Shown here: positions 11,940 through 21,195 of the stretch, piece by piece
Position numbering within the stretch: position 1 is the stretch's first letter
Layout: every line of letters begins with the position of its first letter
NCBI GenBank assembly: GCA_002633025.1
Contig: NMRB01000011.1
Location: 183,417-247,416, forward strand
Source of the DNA: Notospermus geniculatus
Taxonomy: Eukaryota; Nemertea; Pilidiophora; Heteronemertea; Lineidae
Length of the DNA stretch: 64,000 nucleotides
Direction of reading: 5' to 3'
Program-made: the position numbers and the translations under genes
The notes under the pieces: generated by a model
What the model saw: only the letters and a program-made list of their open reading frames with translations
What the model was told of the DNA's origin: nothing
Database searches by the model: none

Positions 11940-12181
11940 AAGCTAGGAATCCACCATTGATTTTCAACCTGATTTTGCTTTGCGACTTGCTTTGCAACTG
12001 GGCCCGCGATCGCCATAGTGGACTCGCTGGACGTGATTTCCACCAATGGCGAAGATGTGGTCAATTTCAGTCGGCAATCGGTTGGCGACCGGTATCAGTT
12101 CCTTGCGATCGTATTCAATCGCAGGTAGCAGGTTGCGAAGCAAAACGCAACGCAGAAAATCAGCAGTGGATTCCTAGCTTA
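11940..12181. mobile_element. MITE with AAGCTAGGAATCCAC ends
   Basis: AAGCTAGGAATCCAC at the left faces GTGGATTCCTAGCTTA at the right, about 70 bp beyond the LIM-gene stop codon. It therefore probably lies in or close to the 3' UTR of that gene. Confidence 0.65.
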
Positions 12182-12252
12182 AGAATCGCCTGAACAGATC
12201 TTTGACGGAATGTCCTAATTAATAACACACAACTATCCCTGATTCCCTAACG

Positions 12253-12585
12253 TTATAAGTCCGTGACCTGATGTTTTGGTTTATTACCGTATTGGTTCTG
12301 TGCAACTTGCGTTGATGTTTGTGGGTAAGAGTATGCAGGGGGAGGACTCCGTAAATACGGGGGAGGGGGTGCCTGATTTGGTCGTTGGTGCTGCGGCGAT
12401 TGTTTTGGTGTCGATTGTTGTGAAGGTATCTGGCGATTTGTAAGCAATCTCTGCGTCGTGTTCGTGGGCGACTCCGTCATATTTTTTCCCGTTAATCGCT
12501 TCACGTGGCAAACATGGCACAATAAGTGAGAATCTAAAGGATAGCATCGTTTGTCTGGTTCGTCTGTCAGCTGCATTCCACATTC
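12253..12585 (-). CDS. AJUBA: LIM gene last exon: end of LIM3 plus proline-rich tail
   Basis: The acceptor is CTTTGCAG before 12585 and the stop is TAA at 12253-12255. The 110 residues begin ECGMQLTDEPDKRCYPLD and finish LIM3 with the zinc ligands of LLCHVCHVKRL. About 80 further residues are rich in Gln, Pro, Thr and Ser. They include PPPPYLRSPPPAY, which holds two PPxY motifs of the kind bound by WW domains, and the protein ends VTDL, a class I PDZ-ligand pattern. Vertebrate paralogues as I know them end soon after LIM3, so the tail length is notable. Splicing phase is 0, matching the preceding exon. Confidence 0.92.
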   Translation of the reverse strand, partial: ECGMQLTDEPDKRCYPLDSHLLCHVCHVKRLTGKNMTESPTNTTQRLLTNRQIPSQQSTPKQSPQHQRPNQAPPPPYLRSPPPAYSYPQTSTQVAQNQYGNKPKHQVTDL

Positions 12586-12654
12586 CTGCAAAGATAAACA
12601 TTGATAACCGATGAAACAATGTAAATCCAAAGAAAGAGAAAGCACAAAAATTGA

Positions 12655-12860
12655 CACACAAAATGATGGTAAACAGGAAGTCAATTTTCAGAATCTTAGC
12701 AAATTTTCAACCCCAACCGGGGTCTTCATCAGGCTGGCACATTCAAGTTAATCCTGGCCGCCAGTCACAGACCATCAGAGCTCCCTAAGGCTCGACTTGA
12801 AAGTACCAGCCTGATGAAGACCCCGGTTGGGCTCGAAAATTTGCTAAGATTCTGGAAATG
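12655..12860. repeat. Inverted pair of the GACCCCGGTTGGGGTC repeat
   Basis: One copy lies on the minus strand (about 12665-12727) and one on the plus strand (about 12807-12855), both with CAGCCTGATGAAGACCCC and ending near a TTTGCTAAGATTCTG-like word. The hammerhead-like order CTGATGA, stem, GAAA is present in both; in the plus copy the stem has one mismatch. It sits in the intron before the last exon. Confidence 0.6.
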
Positions 12861-12939
12861 AAACAATGCAATTGTAATGTAGTTTTCTCATCCTGGGTTG
12901 CCAAGAGAAGTGTGTATCATTTCCGCCATTTAGGCTAAG

Positions 12940-13112
12940 CAGGCGCGGATCCAAGGGGGCACACGGGGGCATGCCCCCCTTTTGGCCAACAAATCTGTAA
13001 AATCAACCGTGAAATTCTTGAATTTGGAGCAAATCTTTGAAATTCACCCCAGATTTCAATGTTTAGTATCACAGGGCGCCCCCTCTTTTCCCAAATCCTG
13101 GATCAGCCCCTG
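12940..13112. mobile_element. hAT-like MITE with 5-bp target duplication
   Basis: CAGGCGCGGATCCAAGG at the left faces CCTGGATCAGCCCCTG at the right. The flanks CTAAG/TTAAG match at 4 of 5 bases. It belongs to the family also seen at 20340, 36881, 37556, 60340, 61359 and 62046. Confidence 0.75.
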
Positions 13113-13263
13113 TTAAGAATCCATCATGCGAATTTCTAGCGATGCGATGCCGCACCACTGTTTGTTTCCACCGCGTTGGTCATGGACAAAAGGATGCGGT
13201 GTCACAATGCTCGAAATTCGCGTAAAAGGATCCTTAGCCTTAGGGAGCTGTGATGGTGGCCAG

Positions 13264-13373
13264 GGGCCTGTTTCATGAAGTGACTTTAAGCTAATGGTAC
13301 CATTAACTTCAATGCATTTTCCATTTGGTTAAAGGTAACATTAGCTTATAGTCACTTTATGAAACAGGCTCCC
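13264..13373. mobile_element. MITE with GGCCTGTTTCATGAAGTGAC ends
   Basis: GGCCTGTTTCATGAAGTGAC faces GTCACTTTATGAAACAGGCT. A second copy in the opposite orientation lies at 17411-17520 in another intron of the same gene. Non-coding. Confidence 0.75.
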
Positions 13374-13860
13374 GGAGATCCGTGTATACGTTTCAACATT
13401 TCGACGACGTAACTGCGACAATGTCTACCATTGCTGACGTCACCATAATGATGCAAAGCCAGGGGCAAAATTCACTGCTGATGACGCAAAGCTGGGGGCA
13501 AAACACGCAACGCAACAGAATGATGTTACGTCGTGGAAACGATGAAAATGTTATTTACGGTATATGTAATTCAGTAGTTTATAGCGCTGATCTCAAATTG
13601 CAGCTTGGCTGCATACTCCCCAAGGAGGTGCGAAGGTCTTTGAATGAAAAGCACATTGAGCAAGCTTTCAGCCGGGAAGTGGGCTATATGAGGATTAAAC
13701 ATTGGGTCATATGAATAGACTGGTGAATGCTTACATGTAGGCCTACTTGAATTTTGCAATACAAATGCACTAGGCAATGCTGTAGAAATCTGACGTAAAA
13801 GCACTTGCTACTCTTTATTCATATGACCTAACATTATCATTTCACCATCATTACACTCAC

Positions 13861-13981
13861 CTCGCAATGGAAGCAATCTACATGGAAGTCTTTATCCATC
13901 GATACAACACGGACCGTTTCCTCTGTCCCCTCAACAGGAGTGATGGCCTGACCACACGCCGCACACTTAGGTGCATATACT
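13861..13981 (-). CDS. AJUBA: LIM gene exon: linker and first half of LIM3
   Basis: The acceptor ATTTCAG precedes 13981 and the donor GTGAGT follows 13861. One base completes a Lys codon, then 40 residues read [18 protein letters not shown] through [14 protein letters not shown]. Zinc ligands of LIM3 are the Cys pair in KCAAC and the His and Cys in FHVDCFHC. The [12 protein letters not shown] block is highly typical of LIM3 in the Ajuba/LIMD1/WTIP family. The next exon joins in phase 0 at GAG|GAA. Confidence 0.95.
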
Positions 13982-14383
13982 CTGAAATAGGAAACAGACA
14001 TCAATAGATTGTAAACTAATCTTTCAGCCTTTCATTCAAAATTTCCAATATAGATGGCAGCACCATTTGCGTGAGGAATTCCTGACTTGAGGGTTAGATA
14101 AGAGGGCTATCGATATCAGTTCAAATACTGGTTTAATCTTTATACATGTATGTGACCCGTCACCACAAAACGAGAACTAAGTCGCTCTGAAATTGGCAGG
14201 TTGACATCTTCAGTGTGCAGATTTTACAAAACTTCCTACGCAAGGGGGACACCCCTCTCACGCTCCCCTCTGGCTCCACCCTCGATGACCCTTAATCCCC
14301 TGACCCCCCTCTGCTCGAAATCCTAGAGGCGCGCCTGTGAATGGGTCCAGAGTCTGTTTGATCAAGAGTCACGTAGAACTTAC

Positions 14384-14514
14384 TTGTGGTAATCCTTTAT
14401 GCAATATATTTTATTTTCTACATCTATCGTGAAGGGCACACCATCGAGACATTCATAACATATTGAGCACCGGAAACAACCTGGATGATACGACTTGCCC
14501 ATCGCCTGCAGAAT
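14384..14514 (-). CDS. AJUBA: LIM gene exon: most of LIM2
   Basis: The acceptor CTTCCACAG precedes 14514 and the donor GTAAGT follows 14384. It encodes 43 residues plus two bases: [19 protein letters not shown], then [18 protein letters not shown] and KDYH. The zinc ligands His and Cys of YHPGCFRC and the Cys of IYCIKDYH are intact. [16 protein letters not shown] is nearly invariant in the family. Confidence 0.96.
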
Positions 14515-14567
14515 CTGTGGAAGAGAGGTACATGTAAATGTGTTAAAGGGGCCATGACCATTTGACT

Positions 14568-15857
14568 CCCCTACCGACACGCAGTAGACTACTGCCTGGC
14601 AGTAGTGTACTGTTTATCTACTTCTTTCACACCTGCATATCTACTGCCAACTCAAATAAGAAAATCTGGTCTACTGCAACACTACTGCCAAATGGCAGTA
14701 GATATACAGTAGACTACTGCCATCTACTGCAAATACTACTGTATCTCTACTGCCAAGTGGCAGTTGTGATACAGTAGACTACTGCACATCTACTGCCAGT
14801 GGCAGTAGTGATACAGTAGACTACTGCGCATCTACTGCCACTGGCAGTTGTGATACAGTAGACTACTGCACATCTACTGCCAACTATCCCATAATGATCA
14901 AACTCCCACAATGCATCACGGAGCCAAAACATGGAAGATGTTTTGAAAGCAGACAGCTTTTTTATGTTGGGATGAACAAAGTGAAATTCTGAATCAAGGT
15001 GTAGTACCAAAGTATAATTGTCCACATATTCTGAATGTTTAGATCATATGGATTAAAATGAGCCCAAAATCGGATGGGCAATTGCCAATAACTAGGCCCA
15101 GTAGTCAGTAGGTATTTTTGTTGAAATTTTCTCATCCTAGCCTACTAGCCTACCATGCCTACGTGGCTACCAGTAGTGTTTGTGGATAACCTAGGTAGGC
15201 CTAGAGGTGGATCAAATCCACCTAGGCCTTAACCCTAACCCTAATTCTATTTAGGCCTACACTACAGTGAGGGTTACAAGGCAAACCCTAACCCTAAACT
15301 TGGAGGAATTAATTCCTCCAAGCCCTAAACAAGGGGTTTACAAAATCTGCAGTGCGATCAGTAGACCTATGTAGAAAAATACCAACCTGTACATCGTGTA
15401 GCCTAGTACATCTTGTACGTAGAAATGCCTGTACACAGCAAGCAGCAACAATGCCCTGCAACAATGGCACTTCTACTGCAAATCTACTGCCTAGCACTAC
15501 TGCAAATCTACTGCCTGACACTACTGCAAATCTACTGCCTGACACTACTGCAAATCTACTGCCTAGCACTACTGTATATCTACTGCCGTTTTATTCCATA
15601 TATGGCACGGCAGTAGAGAAACAGTACGGTGCATAATATGTAAATGAACTACTGTTCATCTACTGCAATCTCTACTGCAAACTCTACTGCCGCATAATGA
15701 CCACTACTGCAAAGTCTACTGCTCTGGTCTACTGCAAAACTACTGCCGAGTGGCAGTAGATTTGCAGTAGACAACTGCGCCTCTACTGTTTATCTACTGC
15801 ATTTCACTACTGTATGTCTACTGTTGTTCTACTGCAAATCTACTGCGTGCTGGTAGG
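14568..15857. mobile_element. 1.3-kb element packed with CTACTGC words
   Basis: The ends CCCCTACCGACACGCAGTAGA (14568-14588) and TCTACTGCGTGCTGGTAGGG (from 15836) are inverted repeats of about 20 bp. Between them lie dozens of CTACTGC/GCAGTAG words in both orientations, including a run of five CTACTGCAAAT-type units at 15475-15590 and three GTGATACAGTAGACTACTGC units at 14765-14875. The central 14900-15460 part is less repetitive and holds TAACCC motifs. Dense subterminal words of this kind are typical of transposase-binding regions. No transposase is visible and no target duplication is clear. Confidence 0.7.
15229..15297. repeat. Short interstitial telomere-like repeats
   Basis: CCTTAACCCTAACCCTAATTC and AACCCTAACCCTAAAC occur 50 bp apart, with GAGGGTTA between them. 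TTAGGG is the usual animal telomere unit. The runs are only two to three units and lie inside the CTACTGC element, so they may be chance or captured sequence. Confidence 0.5.
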
Positions 15858-15902
15858 GGCTCTTTTTCATTCTGTACTGCTACATGAGCAATAAGAAATG
15901 AA

Positions 15903-16133
15903 TACTGTAAAGCAAGATAATTTCGCGGCTGGAAATTTTCACGAATCAAGAATTATAGACATATTCACGGCAGGATATTTTCGCGAGTCTCTGCCATTTT
16001 TTTCAGTTTTTTTCACGGACCGTATTTATCACTTGCGTGTACTCATATTTGCGACAGGAAATTTTCACGACTCATATACTCTTGCGAAATTCGCGAAAAT
16101 TTCCTGCACGCGAAATTTTCCTGCTTTACTGTA
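15903..16133. mobile_element. MITE with TACTGTAAAGCA ends
   Basis: TACTGTAAAGCAAGATAATT near 15902 faces AAATTTTCCTGCTTTACTGT near 16132. The interior is rich in TTTCGCG and AATTTTC words. This is a common type of TA-targeting MITE, but I do not assign it further. Confidence 0.65.
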
Positions 16134-16648
16134 ATATGTGACAGCTGAAATCAACTGTGGCAAAAATTTTAAAGCTGGCAAGTAAATTTTTTCACCCGTC
16201 AGCTGATCAGCTGCGGTATGAACCCACTTGTTCTCAAAACCTGCCGCACGATTACCAAAAATATTATCAGAACAGACAGGTGGCAGGGGTGATTGAGCGT
16301 ATCTCTGTAATGGGGCCATCATCATCCGACACTCGCAAAACCAAACACTCCTTCAGGAGCACCTCTCAAAATACCAATAATTTATCACCGTTATGTGACA
16401 TTGAGGCCAGAAAATAAACGGGGGTTACTAATCGCAATAACAAAAAAGTTAAATAACTTGACCTCCATGCTGTATTAGTGATCTAATCAATGTATAATAG
16501 AATGTTATACTGATAAGAAAAGTAATGGCTATTTTTTTGTGAAACCAATTATGATGATGGTATTTGATTGATTTTTTACTGAGTAGAAAAATATTATGCG
16601 CAGGAAATGATTTTTTCCTTATCACGTCTGATAACCCTCTTGACAACT

Positions 16649-17077
16649 TAAAGGAGCCCGGTATTGCCAATTTTTCTGGACAGTCGGCGCCACCATCGCC
16701 ACTCTCCAACCCCAGGGACTAACTACGTTGTCGGCAAATGGACCCGATGTACTACCTACATTTTGTAATGGTTTTTTGTAGTTTGTATAGAGGCTTTGTG
16801 ATGATGTCATCCTGATGGCCATTCTGGAGGACACAGGGTGCGGAGTGTTAGCCTACCATGACATGACTTGTGTGAAGTGCGCCACGCCATTATTTGACGT
16901 AACGTCATTGGGGCATGCACGGCTCATTTCGCTGCACATCTTCAGCATGTGTACTCCAGCATGGCGGCTTGTGACGTCATATATGAATGCAAAGCCTCTA
17001 TTGCCGCTGCTAGGTGGCTCCCTCTACGTTGGCAGTCAAAATACTGGAGAGATCGCGCATTGTGCTCCTTTAAAGGT
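16649..17077. mobile_element. MITE with TTAAAGGAGCCCGGTA end, carrying a nested insert
   Basis: TTAAAGGAGCCCGGTATTGCC at the left faces GTGCTCCTTTAA at the right. Compared with relatives at 20015-20230 and 59826-60014, this copy has an extra segment (about 16789-16997) bounded by TAGAGGCTTTG and CAAAGCCTCTA, a second element inserted into the first. TTAA at the ends hints at a TTAA-targeting superfamily. Confidence 0.65.
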
Positions 17078-17410
17078 CATTGCGACTGGAGTTGTCAACA
17101 TGCGTGACGACGGCCTTCAAAGCTTTCATGGCACATGACTCTCAAGCAGTCAAATGTCAATAGCGAGGGTCATGAATGGGGCATGTTGGCAATGTTCAAC
17201 ATTCCAATGCTGCATACCTCCACTCTTGACCAGTGGGAACATAGTTGATTGAAGGAATAGCTTTACTCTACAGCACAGTGTACTTGGTAGTACACAGCAC
17301 GGCTGTTACTACAACTGACTACAACTGTCCATCTTCCCTCTGATTGCGAGTTGAGTTACTGCCTTAATTCCCATTGGAAGGACAGTCCTAATACATGTAG
17401 TTCAAGACCA

Positions 17411-17520
17411 GGGCCCTGTTTTATAAAGTGACTTGAAACTAATGGTGCCTTTAACCAAATGGAAAATGCACTGAAGTTATGGTATCATTAGCCTAAAGTC
17501 ACTTTATGAAACAGGCCCCT
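17411..17520. mobile_element. MITE, GGCCTGTTTCAT family, copy 2
   Basis: Inverted orientation relative to 13264-13373, with the same ends (GGGCCCTGTTTTATAAAGTG facing CACTTTATGAAACAGGCCCC) and the same interior words CCAAATGGAAAATGC. Nothing recognised lies between 17525 and 18230. Confidence 0.75.
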
Positions 17521-18239
17521 GGGACGACCGCTATCGGCGGTTTAGTTAATGTGAAAATGCATTATAATTAACTGCGGAGGCGTCGGTAGCACTATCGGAC
17601 TTCCTATGCGGTTGGCCCAGGAACTTTTTGACAAGATTGATACACCTACCAGACATAAATATCACATTAACAAGACAAGATAACAGATGTCCTTGATAGG
17701 TAGCATTAAACACTTCAATCTCAACGAGGTGTATGTTGATTTTAAGCATAGCTGAAGATATCAGCACAGATTATAATCAGGTAAATACAGACTTTAAATC
17801 TGGCGAGGAATTTAATCTGAATTTTATCAGTAAAAGTGAAGGATTTTGTGACACTTTCAATCTGATCAATCAAAGGAATTTCGGTGTCATTTTCAACAAA
17901 ACCACAATTTTAGCTGGCAGTAAATTATTATTTTTATGTATTTTGAGACACAGATGGTTTCAGTTGATGTCACTTTTAACACTTTGACCGCCAAAAATAG
18001 AAATTTCCGTCTTTTTGGTGATTTCTGCATAGCACTATAGATGGCAGCACCATGAACAACTGTAGAAAATTTTGTGAGGATTGTTCAAATGGTTTTGGAG
18101 TAACATCGCTTTGAAATGTCCGTTTTTACTGGAGAATGCATGACACAAAATGGCCGCTAGTGTATTTTTCCAGTGCTTTTTTCTGGTATTCGTGGAAAAG
18201 CGTGAATGAAATGGTCCATGGACCATGTGCTCACCGGGT

Positions 18240-19285
18240 TGGACATAATAGTCTAATGACAGAGGGAGGTACATATCAGTTATGAGCAATCTGGGTCAAG
18301 TCATTCCCAAGTAGGACTTTGATGATTTTTGGGTTTATGCCACCTGGCGGCCATATTGGATGTCCGATTGGGCCGGAACTTCATATGCACATGAAGGTCA
18401 TCTGCAGCGGGCCACATAGCACATTGGAGCACTTTGGGTCCAAGTCGTTCCTGAGTTACAGCACTTTGATGATTTTCAGGTTACGCCACCTGGTGGCCAT
18501 ATTGGATGTACGATCGTGCCGAAACTTCACATGCACATAAAGGTCATCTGTACGGGGCCACATAGCACATTGGAGCGCTTTGGGTTAAGGCGTTCCTGAT
18601 TTACAGCACTTTGATGATTTTTGGGTTACGCCACCTGGTGGCCACGTTTGAAGTCAAATCAGGCCGAAATTTGACGTGCATGTAAAGGTCATCTAGAGGG
18701 AGGTAAATATCAAATTTGAGCACTCTGCGTCAAGCCGTTCCCGAGTAATAGCACTTCCTTGATTTTCAGGTTACGCCACCTGGCGGCCATATTGGATATC
18801 CAATCGGGCCGAAACTTGGTATTTTATAAGGTACCCCTCCAATGCATGTTTATGCAAGATATGAAGTCGCTCGGTGAAATAATGACAAACTTTGGCAGGT
18901 TCGTTACTTTTGTCGAACTTTGACCTCTGTGACCTTGAAAAGTAGGTCAAATCAAAAACCCGTTATATATGTTATGTATCCTTATTAGCTACACCTATGA
19001 TAAAAATTTGGAGATGATCTAGTCATTAGTTCAGGAGTTATTGCACTTTTTGTGTTTTTGGTTTCCGCCACCTGGTGGCCAAGCTGAGAGTCGGATCGGA
19101 CCGAAACTTGGTGTCGTGGGTCATCTGACCTAGGGGTATATATGTACCAAGTTTCAGATCAATAGCTCCAGCGGTTACGAAACGTGCCCTGCTAACGGAC
19201 AACGACGGACGACGACGACGGACGACGACGACGACGGACGACGGACGCACAGCCATTGTATAAGCTCACCACGGTGAGCTAAAAA
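18240..19285. repeat. Tandem array of about 145-bp units with (GACGAC)n and hairpin end
   Basis: GGTTACGCCACCTGG-type units recur with starts near 18314, 18462, 18605 and 18749, and a diverged one near 19061. Each has a CACTTTGATGATTTT block and a CCATATTGGAT block. The region ends with a GACGACGACGG run (19195-19252) and the near-palindrome AGCTCACCACGGTGAGCT at 19263. It looks like the repetitive end of a larger mobile element; no reverse transcriptase or transposase is seen. Confidence 0.7.
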
Positions 19286-19331
19286 TGGCCTTATTTATAG
19301 ATCAGGTTGACTCCAAAAGCATAGCACTTAC

Positions 19332-19394
19332 CATTTCCATTATTAAATGTCCACACACAACACACTTCTCTGCTGATTGCTGAAAACCTGAATA
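19332..19394 (-). CDS. AJUBA: LIM gene exon: linker and start of LIM2
   Basis: Acceptor TTTTTCAG precedes 19394 and donor GTAAGT follows 19332. It encodes exactly 21 residues, YSGFQQSAEKCVVCGHLIME and a final Met, in phase 0 at both ends. It supplies the first Cys pair (CVVC) of LIM2. The YSGFQQSAEKC block corresponds to FSGFQQ-type linkers in vertebrate members. Confidence 0.95.
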
Positions 19395-20014
19395 CTGAAA
19401 AAGAAGAAGACACTGATTAGACATTGAAATGAATGAACGAAGTCAAAATACATTTAGTAGTACTTCAGTTCCTTAGCAACATGCCGATAAATGAGTAGGC
19501 CTAAATACAGAGGGCAGCCCGCTGATTTCAGAATCTCAATAGCTTGACTTGCATACCATAGGCTTATATCACTCACTTGGAAATAGCACTAAATATCAGT
19601 GATAAAAAAAGTTTCAAGGTTGGTCATACAAAGTCAGCCATTCACCGCCCCCAACTCAGGTAAATCCAGTAATTAAATCAGGCCAGCCTCATGGCATCCT
19701 AATATCAGGTACGAACATTGCTATCAAATCATGCAGGTGTCCATTTCATAGCCTACACAGCCCGGAAGCGTTGCTCTTACTGTTGGTGGACTGAGATTGC
19801 TCTTAATGCACCTGATGATGTACGCTATGCTTCAATACGGAAGCTATCATTTGTCTGTAAAGGTTGGCGGAATATCAACATCTATCACTCTGGTCAGATA
19901 AACTGTAAAAGAGCCACTTCAGGTTTTGACCCTGACCAGATTTCAAATGGCCAGAAGAATTTCCCTTGTATCTTCCATGAATCATTATCAAGTTCCCGAG
20001 GAACACCTGGAGAT

Positions 20015-20230
20015 GTTAAAGGAGCCCGGTATTGCCACTTTTTCTCGACAGCCGGCGCCACTCTCTAACCCAAGGGACTACTACGTTGTCAGTGAATTGA
20101 CCCGATTTACTATGTCTATTTTGTAATGGATTTTTGTAGTTCGTGTTGCGGCCGCTAGATGGCTCCCTCTACGTCGGCAGTCAAATTACCCATTAGATTT
20201 AGAGATCGCATACCGTGGTCCTACTTTAAC
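20015..20230. mobile_element. MITE, TTAAAGGAGCCCGGTA family, copy 2
   Basis: TTAAAGGAGCCCGGTATTGCC at the left faces ACCGTGGTCCTACTTTAA at the right. It is a compact copy without the nested insert of 16649-17077, so it serves as the empty-site reference for that insert. Confidence 0.65.
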
Positions 20231-20339
20231 CTGGTCATCCCATAGCGAGCAGTGTGGTGTCTGCCATGGAGGGGACATACCAAAATTTCACCATGGGAAA
20301 GTATTATTGACCCGGTGCCAGTTTGGAATGCCAAAGACA

Positions 20340-20704
20340 CAGAGGGGGGGGGGGGGGTTGGAACCCCTATCGGCGACCAAAGATAACATTTTTTATCGGT
20401 AAATTCCAAACATCTTGCTTGTAGCGTAGCGCCCGCCTGTGTCTCTGATGTAGTCATCGTGATACAATCGTTGCATCGATGATTCCACACTAAAACTCTG
20501 TTCCCCTGCTTGGGACAACATCATTGTGTACTATTTCGAAATGTCTAGGAGGCGCAGCATCCGACTTTCTCAACCTCAGATGCCGGGAAATCACGTCTCA
20601 GAGCTTCTAATTTTCAAAATTTTCTTGGGGGAGGTCCGCAGACCAGTGGCTTCCGCATGTACCTGCGGAAACCAGCCCTCGAAAAAATCCTGGATCCGCC
20701 CCTG
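20340..20704. mobile_element. hAT-like MITE with 5-bp target duplication AGACA
   Basis: The right end CCTGGATCCGCCCCTG is typical of the family. The left end is CAGAGGGG with a long G run. AGACA flanks both sides (20335-20339 and 20705-20709). The interior word CCTCAGATGCCGGGAAATC is shared with the copy at 61359. It lies about 80 bp from the exon at 20786. Confidence 0.65.
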
Positions 20705-20785
20705 AGACAGCTGATCACATGATGTCACTAGCAAGCGAGGAGGCCAGAAAAGGTCCTGGTGACGGGCACCTGTCCATGGACTTAC

Positions 20786-20853
20786 CAAATAATCTTCCTC
20801 ACAATACACACGCCCATGCACATTATAAAATGCTTTCCCTCGTAACGTTCTCC
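20786..20853 (-). CDS. AJUBA: LIM gene exon: second half of LIM1
   Basis: Acceptor TGTTTTCAG precedes 20853 and donor GTAAGT follows 20786. Two bases complete a Gly codon, then 22 residues read RTLRGKAFYNVHGRVYCEED and YL. The Cys of VYCEEDY is a LIM1 zinc ligand. The sequence agrees almost residue for residue with the family signature. Confidence 0.95.
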
Positions 20854-21195
20854 CTGAAAACAAAAAATACGAAATGTGAGCATGTGCCTTATCGACCACC
20901 CATGGTAACTTAACAACATACGGAACCCACATTCAAAGACAGTGAAAATGTATGATTTCATCTGAAGTTGGTCGAAATCAATACATCTTTCAATACTATA
21001 TGTATGGGCAATTCTGATCAGTTCAATGTGGAACCACAGTCAATATTTTTTCTTCAACCGACTGAATAGAATTGTAGGCAGTGGAACAAGATCCAGCTGT
21101 GTGGATCTATACCAGTGATGGGTTTTTGGCCGATATTGGGGGAAGACACCTGCGCTACCCTACCTATCTCTGAACTTCATACACAATAGGTGTAT

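Noticed and set aside
12284-12661. Second minus-strand open frame overlapping the last LIM exon
   Set aside because: It is an alternative frame; the LIM3 zinc ligands and the splice phase select the other frame.
15229-15297. Chromosome end or fusion point from TAACCC motifs
   Set aside because: Only two short runs, inside a transposon and between gene exons.
15475-15590. Regularly repeated units resembling a CRISPR array
   Set aside because: Units are direct repeats without unique spacers, inside an element with inverted ends, in an animal genome.
20340-20360. G-quadruplex regulatory site from the G run
   Set aside because: Homopolymer runs recur in members of the hAT-like MITE family and vary in length; no separate evidence.
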